Positions 42,665 through 53,248 of a stretch of DNA of 64,000 nucleotides are shown piece after piece; the first letter of the stretch is position 1, and each line of letters opens with the position of its first letter. The stretch covers positions 2,244,578 to 2,308,577 of the forward strand of contig NC_018645.1 of NCBI RefSeq assembly GCF_000307105.1. Reading direction: 5' to 3'. The position numbers and the translations under genes are program-made. The notes under the pieces are model-generated. The model worked only from the letters and a program-made list of their open reading frames with translations. It was not told where the DNA came from and searched no databases. This DNA is from Desulfobacula toluolica Tol2. Its GTDB lineage: Bacteria; Desulfobacterota; Desulfobacteria; Desulfobacterales; Desulfobacteraceae.

Positions 42665-44392
42665 GTGGTTACTATAAAAAACTGGTATAAAACCCTATAC
42701 CATAAAATGTTTCATCTGGATGACAGGTTGCTGCTCATCATTGCAGGCTCCATTGCCGGAATCTGCAGTGGTCTGGCCGCAGTTACCCTTCGTTTATCCC
42801 TTGAGTTTGTTCTGGAGTGGTTGCATCCATTCCGTCACTATTGGTGGGCATTTGTTTTGCCCGGTATAGGTGCGATGCTGTCCTCTCTTTACCTTGACAG
42901 GATTGCCAGGGAAGGTGCGGGACATGGTGTGCCGGAAGTCATATATGCTGTTTCAAGATATGGCGGATTATTGCGTTTTAGATCCAGTTATTCAAGATTG
43001 ATTTCCAGTCTTTTGACCATTGGAAGCGGTGGATCTGCCGGGCCGGAAGCCCCTGTGGTCATGAGTGGATCTTCTATTGGTTCCAATATAGCCAAATTGC
43101 TTGGTTTAAACGAACGGCAACGCATTACTCTTGTCGGTTGCGGCACGGCAGGTGCCATTGCATCTATTTTCAATGCTCCCATTGCAGGTCTTGTTTTTTC
43201 CATTGAAGTGATTCTGGGAGAATGGAAATTTGTGAATATTATTCCCATTGCAATTGCTGCCGTGGCAGGTGCAGAAATCAGTAATGCCATTATTCCGGAA
43301 CAGGTTATTTTCAACCACCAGCTTTTTCAAATCGGATTTCCGGATATCATGGCAAGTGTTGGTCTTGCCGTTTCTACCGCCATAATATCGGTTCTGTTTA
43401 CAAAAGCGTTAAGGCAGACAGGAAAATTTGCTAAAAAATCTTCTTTTCCTTTATGGGTTCGAGCTGTTGTCGGCGGTTGCACAGTCGGTGCCATCGGAAT
43501 GTTCATGCCGGTTGTGCTGGCAGAAGGATATCATTTTATTCAGTCAATGATTTCAGGTACCTTTTCAATGGGTATTTTTATTACGCTTGTGGCTGTTTTT
43601 GCGAAAATTTTTGCCACAGCCATGACATTGGGGTGGGGAGGATCAGGAGGAATATTTGCTCCCTGTCTGGTTATAGGAAGTCTGACCGGTATTTTATTTC
43701 ATAAAATTTTGTTTATTTTATTCCCATCTGCCGGGGTTGCCAGCGAAGGTGCGTATGCCCTGCTTGGTATGACGGGAATTATCAGCGGGGTGATGCAGGC
43801 GCCTTTGACCGGAATTTTTCTGATTGCTGAAATCACAGGCGGTTATGAAACCATGCTGCCTCTAATTGTTGTATCCTCCATTTCATCAACCATGAGTCAC
43901 TATATTGAACCGGCATCTTTTTATTTTAAAGAGTTGATAGAGCGAGGACAGTTTTTAAGACCTGGTACGGATGCTAGGATTTTGTCTGATTTGAATGTCA
44001 GTGAACTAATTGATACAGGGTTTATAAAGGTATCGGAAAATATGGTTTTCAGAGAATTTATTGAGATCATCAAAACTTCAAGTCAGAATTTTTTTCCTGT
44101 AATTGAGGACCGGACAGATGACTATAAAGGAGTGATTCAAATTAATGCCATTCGAAAATTCACCTTGGATCCAGGGATGTATGATATGATTTTTTTAAAC
44201 CAGATCATGGATACTGAAGTCATTACAGCTTCTTTGGAAAATGATCTGCAAGAGGTGCTGGATATGATGGATATCAATCGTATGGATAGCATACCGGTTG
44301 TTGAAAATGACAGGTTTATAGGCATGATATCAAAAACAAGAATACTTGATTTGTATCGCAGGGAACTGATCATGCAGACCAGTGTCCGTTAA
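42665..44392 (+). CDS. CLC-family chloride channel/antiporter with CBS pair
   Basis: The 575-residue protein (GTG start, GGAG 13 bases upstream) has a CLC core. The anion-pathway motif reads GSGGSAGPEAPVV (about 119-131), keeping the gating Glu in GPEAP where E. coli ClcA has GREGP, and a second loop GWGGSGGIFAPCL (about 322-334) follows. The C-terminal part (about 435-570) is a CBS pair that could sense adenylates. The Glu favours a Cl-/H+ antiporter or fluoride-tolerant CLC; the mode cannot be told from sequence alone. The gene continues the unit with the EIIA fusion and a Usp-like protein. Confidence 0.87.
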   Translation: MVTIKNWYKTLYHKMFHLDDRLLLIIAGSIAGICSGLAAVTLRLSLEFVLEWLHPFRHYWWAFVLPGIGAMLSSLYLDRIAREGAGHGVPEVIYAVSRYGGLLRFRSSYSRLISSLLTIGSGGSAGPEAPVVMSGSSIGSNIAKLLGLNERQRITLVGCGTAGAIASIFNAPIAGLVFSIEVILGEWKFVNIIPIAIAAVAGAEISNAIIPEQVIFNHQLFQIGFPDIMASVGLAVSTAIISVLFTKALRQTGKFAKKSSFPLWVRAVVGGCTVGAIGMFMPVVLAEGYHFIQSMISGTFSMGIFITLVAVFAKIFATAMTLGWGGSGGIFAPCLVIGSLTGILFHKILFILFPSAGVASEGAYALLGMTGIISGVMQAPLTGIFLIAEITGGYETMLPLIVVSSISSTMSHYIEPASFYFKELIERGQFLRPGTDARILSDLNVSELIDTGFIKVSENMVFREFIEIIKTSSQNFFPVIEDRTDDYKGVIQINAIRKFTLDPGMYDMIFLNQIMDTEVITASLENDLQEVLDMMDINRMDSIPVVENDRFIGMISKTRILDLYRRELIMQTSVR

Positions 44393-44400
44393 AATTATAT

Positions 44401-44416
44401 AACGGCCATGGCAGAT
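44401..44416 (+). repeat. Dispersed intergenic repeat, copy 6 (fragment)
   Basis: Only the first 16 bases of the family (AACGGCCATGGCAGAT) remain, identical to the start of the copy at 41772. It lies just after the CLC gene. Confidence 0.5.
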
Positions 44417-44443
44417 CAACTAAAAAAACTAAAGGAGAAGAAG

Positions 44444-45271
44444 ATGAATTATAAATTACTTCATATTTTCAGAAATACACCCTTTGGCAGGGAAACATTT
44501 CTTCAATCATTGTATTTTTGTAAAACAATCAATGCATTCCCTGTTGCATACATTCCAAAGAGTGATAAATTTTTGATGTATTTTTCCAATGATGCCGTAC
44601 AGGTTGATCTTGACCATTCTTATCTGACTTCCCCAGCCACGGCCAGACAGCATGCTGAAGAGTTGTTTGATGAAATAAAAATCAAACCCATGTTTTATGA
44701 GCCAAAAAATTTTACAGCCTCATCTTTACCGGATATTTCAACTAGTTTTGATTATCTGTGCTGTCCTAGATCTGTCAGTGACTTGTCTTCAAAAATAGGC
44801 CTGGGACATATCGGGCCAAAGGTCAGAAGGATTATCAAGCATGCAACGTTCCCGATTCTTATCACAAGCCCGGTATTCAAACCCTGGACAAGTATTTCCG
44901 TTTTTTTCGGCGGTTCTAAAAATGCAGTGAATGCACTGAAACTAGGACTTAAAATTGCCATGGCTTCAAGCCTTTCATTAAATATTTACACATTGCTGGA
45001 GAAAAAGAACAAAGCTTTTTATAAAGATTTGATAAAAAAAGAGGGGTTGGATGAACCTGTCAGCCAGTTATCCAACCAATGGTATTTTTATAAAAAATCA
45101 GAGTTTGATACTATGTTGTACAATGTTCCCCATAATTCACTCATTGTTTTGGGAGCATATGGACATGGAATTATCAAGGATATACTGCTTGGCAGCAAAA
45201 TGGAGCAGATCCAGTCAACTGTGATGAATAACCTTCTGGTTACAGGTCCTTATTGTTCTATATCCATATGA
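44444..45271 (+). CDS. Tandem universal-stress-like protein
   Basis: From ATG 44444 the protein has 275 residues; an in-frame ATG at 44408 lies inside the repeat fragment and lacks a ribosome site, whereas AAAGGAGAAG precedes 44444. The C-terminal half contains ISVFFGGSKNAVNALKLGLKIA and VLGAYGHGIIKDILLGSK, the latter a recognisable Usp ATP-loop-like pattern. The N-terminal half is more diverged. It follows CLC and precedes the trkH fragment, an ion-transport context typical of Usp regulators. Confidence 0.7.
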   Translation: MNYKLLHIFRNTPFGRETFLQSLYFCKTINAFPVAYIPKSDKFLMYFSNDAVQVDLDHSYLTSPATARQHAEELFDEIKIKPMFYEPKNFTASSLPDISTSFDYLCCPRSVSDLSSKIGLGHIGPKVRRIIKHATFPILITSPVFKPWTSISVFFGGSKNAVNALKLGLKIAMASSLSLNIYTLLEKKNKAFYKDLIKKEGLDEPVSQLSNQWYFYKKSEFDTMLYNVPHNSLIVLGAYGHGIIKDILLGSKMEQIQSTVMNNLLVTGPYCSISI

Positions 45272-45277
45272 TGGAAA

Positions 45278-45511
45278 ATGAAAGTATTAACTGAAAAATT
45301 TACCAGGTCTCTTTCCAGATCCCCTGGTAGGATTTTAATGTTCGGTTATATGTTACTCATTGCACTGGGATCATTATGCTTAATGTTGCCCCTGTCGACT
45401 GCCTTAGGACATTTGAAATTTATTGACGCCTTGTTTACTGAAGCCTCTGCCGTTTGTGTGACAGGTCTTACTGTTATGGACACCCCCGGTACTTTTACCC
45501 TTTACTGTTGA
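45278..45511 (+). pseudogene. Truncated trkH/ktrB potassium transporter gene (5' fragment)
   Basis: The 77-codon frame matches only the N-terminus of TrkH/KtrB: helix 1 (RILMFGYMLLIALGSLCLMLPL) and the first pore loop with selectivity sequence ASAVCVTGLTVMDT. Normal proteins have about 450-490 residues and three further repeats. The frame stops at 45511 and the sequence then runs into the end of a convergent gene. The remainder appears deleted and no trkA is nearby. It follows the Usp gene by 6 bases. Confidence 0.8.
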
Positions 45512-45533
45512 CAGGAGCTTTTGTTTTTTTTCA

Positions 45534-47492
45534 TCACAACAATTTCAAGTCCCAGTTCCACAGGCCTGGCCGGTTTTTGATTTTTATGCCGCGGGGTATA
45601 TTCTCATGGATATTGACAAATAGTGAAAATCCGGCTTTTTTCAGTTGTTCTTTTTTTGATGTTAAATCCAGATACCAATTGGGAAAAACAAAATAATTAT
45701 TATTGTGTTTTGAAATCCAGGCGGTTTCTCCTTTAGGGCTTGTAAACGCCTGGTTTATTTTCAGATCTTTGGAAATAACCCTTGAAATACTCAATGGCCA
45801 GTTGCCATAAATTACCACACCAAGGGGCAGGGCGCTTGTTTGAGGCAAAGAACAAAAAGTTTGCTGATCAAGCTCCGGGCTGACGATGGCACCTGAAAAT
45901 CCTGAAGATTTTAAAGTAGTTATCGTCATGCTGTTGGTGATATTGCAAAAAGGTCCTGCCCAAAGATTTAACTGCTTTGGATTTTTAAACAAAGAAAGCT
46001 GCCATAAAGCATTTAAAACAAAGTTTTTTGCTCCTTTTTTCTGTGCTTTAGCAATATACTCGGAACATATTGATTCTTCACCTGGAAATAAAATAGGGTC
46101 CAGCCACAGCCAGTTCTTGGGCGATGGAGGTGAGGAGTATCCCTGGGCAGAAATCCATACGCCTGTCTCTGCCGTATTGTTTTGTTGTTGAAGCCTTCCC
46201 CTTGAAAGGGTGATTTCCCTGGTTCTATTTTTCGATTTTACAGTTTTTGGAACAATTTGAGTCTTAAATCTATTCTCAACAGGACGTATGGATGTTGTTT
46301 CTATGTCTTGAAGTTCTGCATCAAGGCTTTTAATAACAGTTGCAAGTTCTGCTCCTCTTCTGTCTATAAGATAGACAGGAGTTCCTTTTTTAACTTTAAA
46401 TTTAGACTGTTTGCTTAAAAAGAATTTGCCTTTTTTAGGCACAGCCCGGGTGACTCTTTGAATGCTATGAAATTGATCATCTTCAAAGCCTATTCTTAAA
46501 AGATCTGAAGGTAAGAGGGCTTCCCTTGTTATAAAAAAAGGAGATGCAGGATTTTGTATTCGTCCTGCAAACAGTCCTGAAGCTGTTTCTGATGAGTGTT
46601 CCAAAGGATTCATGATCCGTTGTGACAGCAGATTGTAATGGCTGAATTCTCTGCCCATGGCATAATCAAGAAAGGAAAGAGCCTCCTTTTTTTTTTTAGG
46701 ATCATCTCGCAAGAGTTTATATGCTTTAACCGCATAATAAACATAATGGGGGCTTTTTTTTCGGCCTTCAATTTTCCAGGTGGTTATTTCAGGGATTTGT
46801 TTTAATATTTTTACCAGCACATCAGCGGAAAAATCCATACAGGAAAAATGTCTTTTTTTGTGCCCTTTTTGTTCGTACATCCTTCTGCAGGGTTGAACAC
46901 ACCTGCCCCTCAGGGAACTTTTTCCACCAAACCATGAACTCCAATAGCATCGCCCGGAAATAGAATAGCAAAGCGCTCCGTGGACAAACATTTCAAGTTC
47001 CATGTCTTCTGCAGGAGTATGTTTTGCCATTTCTTTGATTTCATCAATACTAAATTCCCTTGGCAAGACAACTTTTTTAAATCCCAATTGGTTTGCGGTT
47101 TTCAAGCCGGAAGGGAAAGTGCAATTGCCCAGGGTGGAAAGGTGCAGTTCTTTGTTTAAACCTGCTTTGTTTGCCAGGTTTATCATGGCAAGATCCTGGA
47201 CGATCAGGGCATCAAAATCAACATACCTGCACAGTTTGCAAAGGATTTTGAACACTTTTTCCTGTTCGGATTCTTTGATAATGCAATTAAACGCAATATA
47301 GACTAAAATATTTTTGGATTTTGCAAGTGTTGTAAGTTTTGCAAGTTCTTCAATACTGAAGTTCTCAGCTTCCATGCGTGCGGAAAACATTTTCAGGCCA
47401 CAGTATATAGCATCAGCACCTGCTGCAATGGCAGCTAAAAATGAATTTTTATCACCGGCTGGTGCAAGAATTTTTGGGGTATTTAAGCTCAT
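45534..47492 (-). CDS. U32-family peptidase-like protein
   Basis: The 652-residue protein begins with the U32 core (ILAPAGDKNSFLAAIAAGAD, about 8-27). It has ELEMFVHGALCYSISGRC near 170 and the cysteine-bearing RGRCVQPCRRMY near 195. U32 members such as TrhP/RlhA act in RNA hydroxylation; others are called collagenase-like proteases. The long C-terminal part is less conserved. It is convergent with the trkH fragment and ends 23 bases from it. Confidence 0.85.
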   Translation of the reverse strand: MSLNTPKILAPAGDKNSFLAAIAAGADAIYCGLKMFSARMEAENFSIEELAKLTTLAKSKNILVYIAFNCIIKESEQEKVFKILCKLCRYVDFDALIVQDLAMINLANKAGLNKELHLSTLGNCTFPSGLKTANQLGFKKVVLPREFSIDEIKEMAKHTPAEDMELEMFVHGALCYSISGRCYWSSWFGGKSSLRGRCVQPCRRMYEQKGHKKRHFSCMDFSADVLVKILKQIPEITTWKIEGRKKSPHYVYYAVKAYKLLRDDPKKKKEALSFLDYAMGREFSHYNLLSQRIMNPLEHSSETASGLFAGRIQNPASPFFITREALLPSDLLRIGFEDDQFHSIQRVTRAVPKKGKFFLSKQSKFKVKKGTPVYLIDRRGAELATVIKSLDAELQDIETTSIRPVENRFKTQIVPKTVKSKNRTREITLSRGRLQQQNNTAETGVWISAQGYSSPPSPKNWLWLDPILFPGEESICSEYIAKAQKKGAKNFVLNALWQLSLFKNPKQLNLWAGPFCNITNSMTITTLKSSGFSGAIVSPELDQQTFCSLPQTSALPLGVVIYGNWPLSISRVISKDLKINQAFTSPKGETAWISKHNNNYFVFPNWYLDLTSKKEQLKKAGFSLFVNIHENIPRGIKIKNRPGLWNWDLKLL

Positions 47493-47799
47493 TTGTTTTG
47501 TTATCCAAATTTGATTTTATAAATGAGTACTATTGCAATTTTTACAAAATTTGTCAAAATAATGAACTTGTAACTTATGACAACCAAAGAGGTATTTTCT
47601 CCTTTACGGGAAGATTATCTGCCTAAATAAGTATAAGGCCCGATAGATGCCATTGGCATTGCAAAATACTATAAGCCTTTCAGATAGTTAATCTAAAAAG
47701 CATGTTCTTGTCACTTCTGTATTTCTATGATATGAATTTTGTTCATTTGATTATTGAAATAATTTTAAAAAGGCTTTTTATGCAAATAAGGATTTATTT
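47493..47799. promoter_or_regulatory. Divergent intergenic region with a possible sigma-70 promoter
   Basis: 307 bases between divergent genes. TTGTCA at 47708-47713 and TATGAA at 47731-47736 with 17 bases between could be a plus-strand promoter for the gene at 47800. Nothing else recognisable was found. Confidence 0.35.
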
Positions 47800-49212
47800 A
47801 TGGATCAGTTAAAGCAACTTAATGATAGAATTATCAGTCGTGTTAATATTAATTTAGAAGAGTTTGGTTTTGATACGGAAAGTTTTGTAAAAAATTCCCT
47901 TGAATATGATAAAATGTTAAAATTTTATGCGTTTTATGGTATTACCTCTCGACACCCCATTTATTTTCATTTCAAAAAGTCAAATCTTGCCGGCAGTTAT
48001 TTTTTTGGGAAATGTTATGTGGGAAGATCTACCATATACAAAAGTGACATAAGGGGGGATGAATTAAAAAGAAAAGGTGATACGATACGTTGTTCAAAGA
48101 ATATTCCCCTTGTTGAAGATGAAACAATCACTATAAAGGACAGTCTTCTTTATAAAACGCTGGTACACAGCAACTCGCATAACCCTGAGAGTCCTGAAGA
48201 ATTTGGCATTCGAAATACTATTTCAGCCCATTACGCAAATATTCATGGGTCAACCCTTGAAGGATGTTTTCTGGGGCCTTTTGCAACCGTGGATTTGATG
48301 AACCTGCATTCCTGCATTGTCGGTGAATTTTCCTATGTTCAGACAGGGGAGCTTTTTCACAGGAAAATTGATCCCGGAACAGTGTGGATAAGAAATCACA
48401 ATTTTGAATTTAAATATAAATTTGAAAAAGAAATTCTGGATGATTTTGTAGGGGTGAATTCTTTATATCAGCCCCGCGGCATCATATACGATTTTGTTAA
48501 GGAACGGGAGCAGGATTACGAGAAGTTATTTGATGTAGTGAATCTTGAACCCATAGATGCGCCGGCAACTTCAGCTGTCAGCAGATATGCGGTTGTTTTA
48601 AGTAAAACACATATTGGTGAAAACGTTCTTGTCGCTCAAAGTGCTTTTTTGGATAATGCTGTAATGGGAGACGGGTCCAATGCCCAGGAAAATTCTTATA
48701 TTATTCATTCAACCCTTGTCGGCTTGAATGTGACGGCACATGGCGGGAAAATAATACATTCAAACATTGGATTTGAAACCTTTGTCGGATTTAATTCATT
48801 TTTAAATGGAAAACCTGATGCAACCATTGACATTGGTGAAGGATGTATTGTTATGCCGCATACAATCATAGATCCTGATGTGCCCATTAAAATACCTGGA
48901 GAACATCTGATATGGGGGTTTATCCGTTCTGAAGACGATTTGAGAAACAACACCATTTCATTGGATAAACTTGCTGATGTAAGGGATAGTTTGCGAATAG
49001 GAAGAATGGTTTTTTCCGGCAAGGGTTCTGTTTTTATTGATGGCTTCAAAAGGAGAATCAGTCAAATTTTATTGGCAAATGGAGCTCTTTTTAATAATGG
49101 TGAAAAACGAGGCCATGCCCAGGATGACCAGAACATATCTTTTAACACCATTCAGCCATATACTACGGGAGAACTTAATGGCTTGTATCCTTCCATAAGG
49201 ATTAAACCATAG
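47800..49212 (+). CDS. Left-handed beta-helix (hexapeptide-repeat) protein, transferase-like
   Basis: The 470-residue protein contains stretches of hexapeptide repeats (e.g. VLSKTHIGENVLVAQSAFLD near 268, then IDIGEGCIVMPHTII near 347), the left-handed parallel beta-helix seen in acyl- and nucleotidyl-transferases. No nucleotidyltransferase domain precedes it. It resembles DUF4954-type proteins, which have no proven function. The gene starts a block followed by an LdcA-type peptidase. The fold is clear, the activity is not. Confidence 0.65.
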   Translation: MDQLKQLNDRIISRVNINLEEFGFDTESFVKNSLEYDKMLKFYAFYGITSRHPIYFHFKKSNLAGSYFFGKCYVGRSTIYKSDIRGDELKRKGDTIRCSKNIPLVEDETITIKDSLLYKTLVHSNSHNPESPEEFGIRNTISAHYANIHGSTLEGCFLGPFATVDLMNLHSCIVGEFSYVQTGELFHRKIDPGTVWIRNHNFEFKYKFEKEILDDFVGVNSLYQPRGIIYDFVKEREQDYEKLFDVVNLEPIDAPATSAVSRYAVVLSKTHIGENVLVAQSAFLDNAVMGDGSNAQENSYIIHSTLVGLNVTAHGGKIIHSNIGFETFVGFNSFLNGKPDATIDIGEGCIVMPHTIIDPDVPIKIPGEHLIWGFIRSEDDLRNNTISLDKLADVRDSLRIGRMVFSGKGSVFIDGFKRRISQILLANGALFNNGEKRGHAQDDQNISFNTIQPYTTGELNGLYPSIRIKP

Positions 49213-49255
49213 ATTTGTAAAATATGAGGGTTGGGGCGGGGGATCTTAAATATGA

Positions 49256-50155
49256 ATGATAGAGATCAGCAATTATAGGATGGGCACAACACCTTTACAA
49301 CCGGGGGGGGTATTAGGTGTCTGCGCGCCATCCTCTCGCTTTGACCCTGAAACATTAAACAGGGGAATCCGGGTTTTAGAACAGTTGGGGTTTGAGGTTA
49401 GAGTTCCTGAAGAAATCTTTCAAAAGAAGAGGTATCTTGCAGGGGATGATAAGCTGCGAGCAGGTCTGATAAACAGGCTTTTTTCAGATCCTGACATTGA
49501 TGCAATTATTTGCGCCCGGGGTGGGTTTGGTGCTATGCGAGTCCTGGATCATCTGAATTGGAATCTGATCAGGCATCATACCAAACCGTTTATTGGGTTC
49601 TCTGATTGTACGGCAATATTGCTTTCTATCATTGATCAAACAGGAAACAAAGTTATTCACGGCCCCAATGTGGTTTCATTTGCCGACGCCCCTCAAAAAA
49701 CCATTGATTCTTTTTATGATACCATCCAGGATTCGGTTGACGCCATTAAAGTTTCAGCCGGGCAAATCATCAAACCCGGTAAGTGTACAGGCGTATTAAA
49801 AGGGGGCAATATCACCACCATTGCCCATCTGCTGGGGACACGGTTTCAACCGGACTTTAAGAATTGTGTTCTGTTCATGGAAGACATTGGAGAACCGGCA
49901 TATAAGATTGACCGTATGCTGACTCAGATGAAAATGGCCGGATTGTTTGTTGGTATCCGGGGTGTCATTACAGGGTCTTTTGAGAACTGTGACAATATTG
50001 AATACCTGAAAGAAATCCTGTCGGAAATATTTGATGAGTATACTGTTCCCGTGTTGTCAGGCTTGGATGCCGGTCATGGCAAGATTAATTTATCTTTATG
50101 CATGGGAACTGATGTTGAAATAGATACGGTAAATTCAAGAATCCACTGGATTTAA
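49256..50155 (+). CDS. ldcA: LD-carboxypeptidase (muramoyltetrapeptide carboxypeptidase, S66)
   Basis: The 299-residue protein has the S66 signature blocks: GVCAPSSRFD near 20, ARGGFGAMRVLDHL near 88, the nucleophile serine in FIGFSDCTA near 115, and the histidine in GLDAGHGKINLSL near 275. LdcA removes the terminal D-alanine from murein tetrapeptides in the cytoplasm during cell-wall recycling. The start is ATG 49256; an overlapping ATG at 49252 stops soon. The next gene, a beta-lactamase-like hydrolase, starts 6 bases later, so both act in peptidoglycan turnover. Confidence 0.88.
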   Translation: MIEISNYRMGTTPLQPGGVLGVCAPSSRFDPETLNRGIRVLEQLGFEVRVPEEIFQKKRYLAGDDKLRAGLINRLFSDPDIDAIICARGGFGAMRVLDHLNWNLIRHHTKPFIGFSDCTAILLSIIDQTGNKVIHGPNVVSFADAPQKTIDSFYDTIQDSVDAIKVSAGQIIKPGKCTGVLKGGNITTIAHLLGTRFQPDFKNCVLFMEDIGEPAYKIDRMLTQMKMAGLFVGIRGVITGSFENCDNIEYLKEILSEIFDEYTVPVLSGLDAGHGKINLSLCMGTDVEIDTVNSRIHWI

Positions 50156-50160
50156 TTCCT

Positions 50161-51243
50161 ATGGGAAAAGATAAAATTTCCAAGCTGATGGAACAGGCGA
50201 TTTTAAAGGGTATTTTTCCGGGTGCAGTCTTATTGTGTGCCGTAAATCAGAAAATAGTCTTTTTTGAAGCTTATGGAATGGCAGATCTTTTTAATAAAAG
50301 AAAAATGAGAAAAGACAGTATCTTTGATCTTGCCTCCTTGACAAAACCTTTGGCTACAGCACTTGCCGTATTAAAGCTTGTTGAAAAAAGACAGGTTTTT
50401 TTGGATCAGAAGATCGGATCCATTCTGGAAGAATTTAAAACAAGTGATAAAGCAGATATTACTATTGATATGCTGCTTAGACACACTTCAGGCTTTCCAG
50501 CTCACCGTGAATATTTTAAAAAAATCATAACAACAGACAAATTGCCCAGGCAATGCCTTAGAGATTTTCTTGTCCATGAACCGCTTGAAAATAGAGTTAA
50601 TACATGTCAGGTTTACAGCGATCTTGGCTTTATGCTCATTGCATGGATCATTGAAACGATAACCTGTCAAAGGCTGGATCATTTTGTATCAGAGCAGATA
50701 TATCGTCCCCTTGGAATTGATGACCTGTTTTTTATAAAACTGAATCAACACAATGAAAAATTAAAAAAGTACCGGCAAAAAATTGTTGCCACCCAGCAAT
50801 GCCCTTGGAGAAAAAGAGTTCTTGCTGGAGAAGTGGATGATGACAATGCCTGGGCTGCAGGAGGGATAGAAGGGCATGCCGGGCTTTTTGGTAGCGCCGA
50901 TTCAATATATAAACTTTGCTGTGAAATATTGAATGCAGTGCAGAATAAAAAAACAATTGTCTTGCCACCTGATATTATAAAAAGTTTTGTATTAAAGAAA
51001 AATAAGTATGACATGGTCGCAGGGTTTGATACCCCTTCAAAAGAAAATTCTTCTTCAGGCCGATATTTTTCAAAATCATCCATAGGTCATCTTGGATTTA
51101 CAGGAACCTCTTTCTGGATTGATCCTGAAATATCAAAGATAATTATTTTTCTAACCAATCGGGTACATCCGTTAAGATCCAATGAAGGGATTAAAAAATT
51201 TCGTCCGCAACTGCATGATTTAATACATGCTCAATTAATATGA
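50161..51243 (+). CDS. Serine beta-lactamase-like hydrolase (class C / PBP-like)
   Basis: The 360-residue protein has the S-x-x-K motif SLTK (about 60-63, in FDLASLTKPLATALA), a Y-S-D in QVYSDLGFML near 156, and HLGFTGTSFWID near 306 in place of the KTG box. This is the arrangement of the beta-lactamase / esterase / DD-peptidase family. There is no clear signal peptide, so it may be cytoplasmic. It follows ldcA by 6 bases, suggesting muropeptide or amide hydrolysis. The substrate is uncertain. Confidence 0.82.
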   Translation: MGKDKISKLMEQAILKGIFPGAVLLCAVNQKIVFFEAYGMADLFNKRKMRKDSIFDLASLTKPLATALAVLKLVEKRQVFLDQKIGSILEEFKTSDKADITIDMLLRHTSGFPAHREYFKKIITTDKLPRQCLRDFLVHEPLENRVNTCQVYSDLGFMLIAWIIETITCQRLDHFVSEQIYRPLGIDDLFFIKLNQHNEKLKKYRQKIVATQQCPWRKRVLAGEVDDDNAWAAGGIEGHAGLFGSADSIYKLCCEILNAVQNKKTIVLPPDIIKSFVLKKNKYDMVAGFDTPSKENSSSGRYFSKSSIGHLGFTGTSFWIDPEISKIIIFLTNRVHPLRSNEGIKKFRPQLHDLIHAQLI

Positions 51244-51296
51244 AATATTGTGAATTAAGAATTTTTAGGCTTGTAAAAAATTGCTAAGTCTGTTAG

Positions 51297-52409
<1,113 letters not shown>

Positions 52410-52413
52410 TTTC

Positions 52414-53226
52414 ATGTTTTCGCACAAACAGTTTATTTTTCTTGGAGTTGCTTTGTTTATTGCCATGAATTTTACGGTAATAACTATGGGCAGTACTGAA
52501 TCTTTGCCAGCTCAAGGCCTTGAACGATTATTTATTTCCATCACATCTCCGATTCAGCAGGGTGTTACTAAAACTATTCATTTTACACGCAATATCTGGA
52601 ACACATATTTTATGACCGTCCTTGCAGTTCAAGAGAATGTTGAACTAAAAAAGCAACTTGAAAAAACAATAGAAATTAAAAATCAGTGCAAAGAATTGAA
52701 ACTTGAAAATATCCGGCTTAAGAAATTTGTTGATTTTACCGGCTTGGTTCCAGATACTTATGTGGCAGCTCAAGTTATTGCAAGAGATCCATCTCCATGG
52801 TTTAAAACCATTATGATTGATAAAGGGGAGAAAGATGGTCTTGTAAAAGGAAGTCCCGTGCTTGTTTCCGAAGGAATTGTCGGACAAACAATTAAAGTTG
52901 CACACAATTACTCCAGAGTTCTTTTGATCACTGACAGAAACTCTGCTGTTGATGCGCTTGTTCAAAATTCCAGGGTACGAGGTATTGTAAAAGGAAACAA
53001 TACGGTCAAATGTTCTTTTGTATATGCATTGAGAAAGGATGAGGTCAAAGAGGGCGAAATGATTATTTCATCCGGTTTTGATCAGGTATTTCCCAAAGGG
53101 CTTAAAATAGGCAGTGTTTTAAAAGTGACAAAAGTTCATTCTCAACTTTTCCAGGATATCATCATAGAGACCAGTGTTGATTTTGACAAAATAGAAGAAG
53201 TCCTTGTGTTGAAAAATATCAGATGA
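52414..53226 (+). CDS. mreC: Rod shape-determining protein MreC
   Basis: The 270-residue protein has an N-terminal membrane helix (about 8-26), a coiled coil (about 70-105) and the periplasmic beta-rich MreC domain (ARDPSPWFKTIMIDKG near 125, GSVLKVTKVHS near 230). It links MreB with PBP2 and RodA. It begins 4 bases after the mreB stop codon. Confidence 0.95.
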   Translation: MFSHKQFIFLGVALFIAMNFTVITMGSTESLPAQGLERLFISITSPIQQGVTKTIHFTRNIWNTYFMTVLAVQENVELKKQLEKTIEIKNQCKELKLENIRLKKFVDFTGLVPDTYVAAQVIARDPSPWFKTIMIDKGEKDGLVKGSPVLVSEGIVGQTIKVAHNYSRVLLITDRNSAVDALVQNSRVRGIVKGNNTVKCSFVYALRKDEVKEGEMIISSGFDQVFPKGLKIGSVLKVTKVHSQLFQDIIIETSVDFDKIEEVLVLKNIR

Positions 53227-53248
53227 ATTTTATTGAGCGTGTTCAATA

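Noticed and set aside
45512-45560. Continuation of trkH by frameshift beyond 45511
   Set aside because: No TrkH-like residues follow in any frame; the sequence belongs to the 3' end of the convergent U32 gene.
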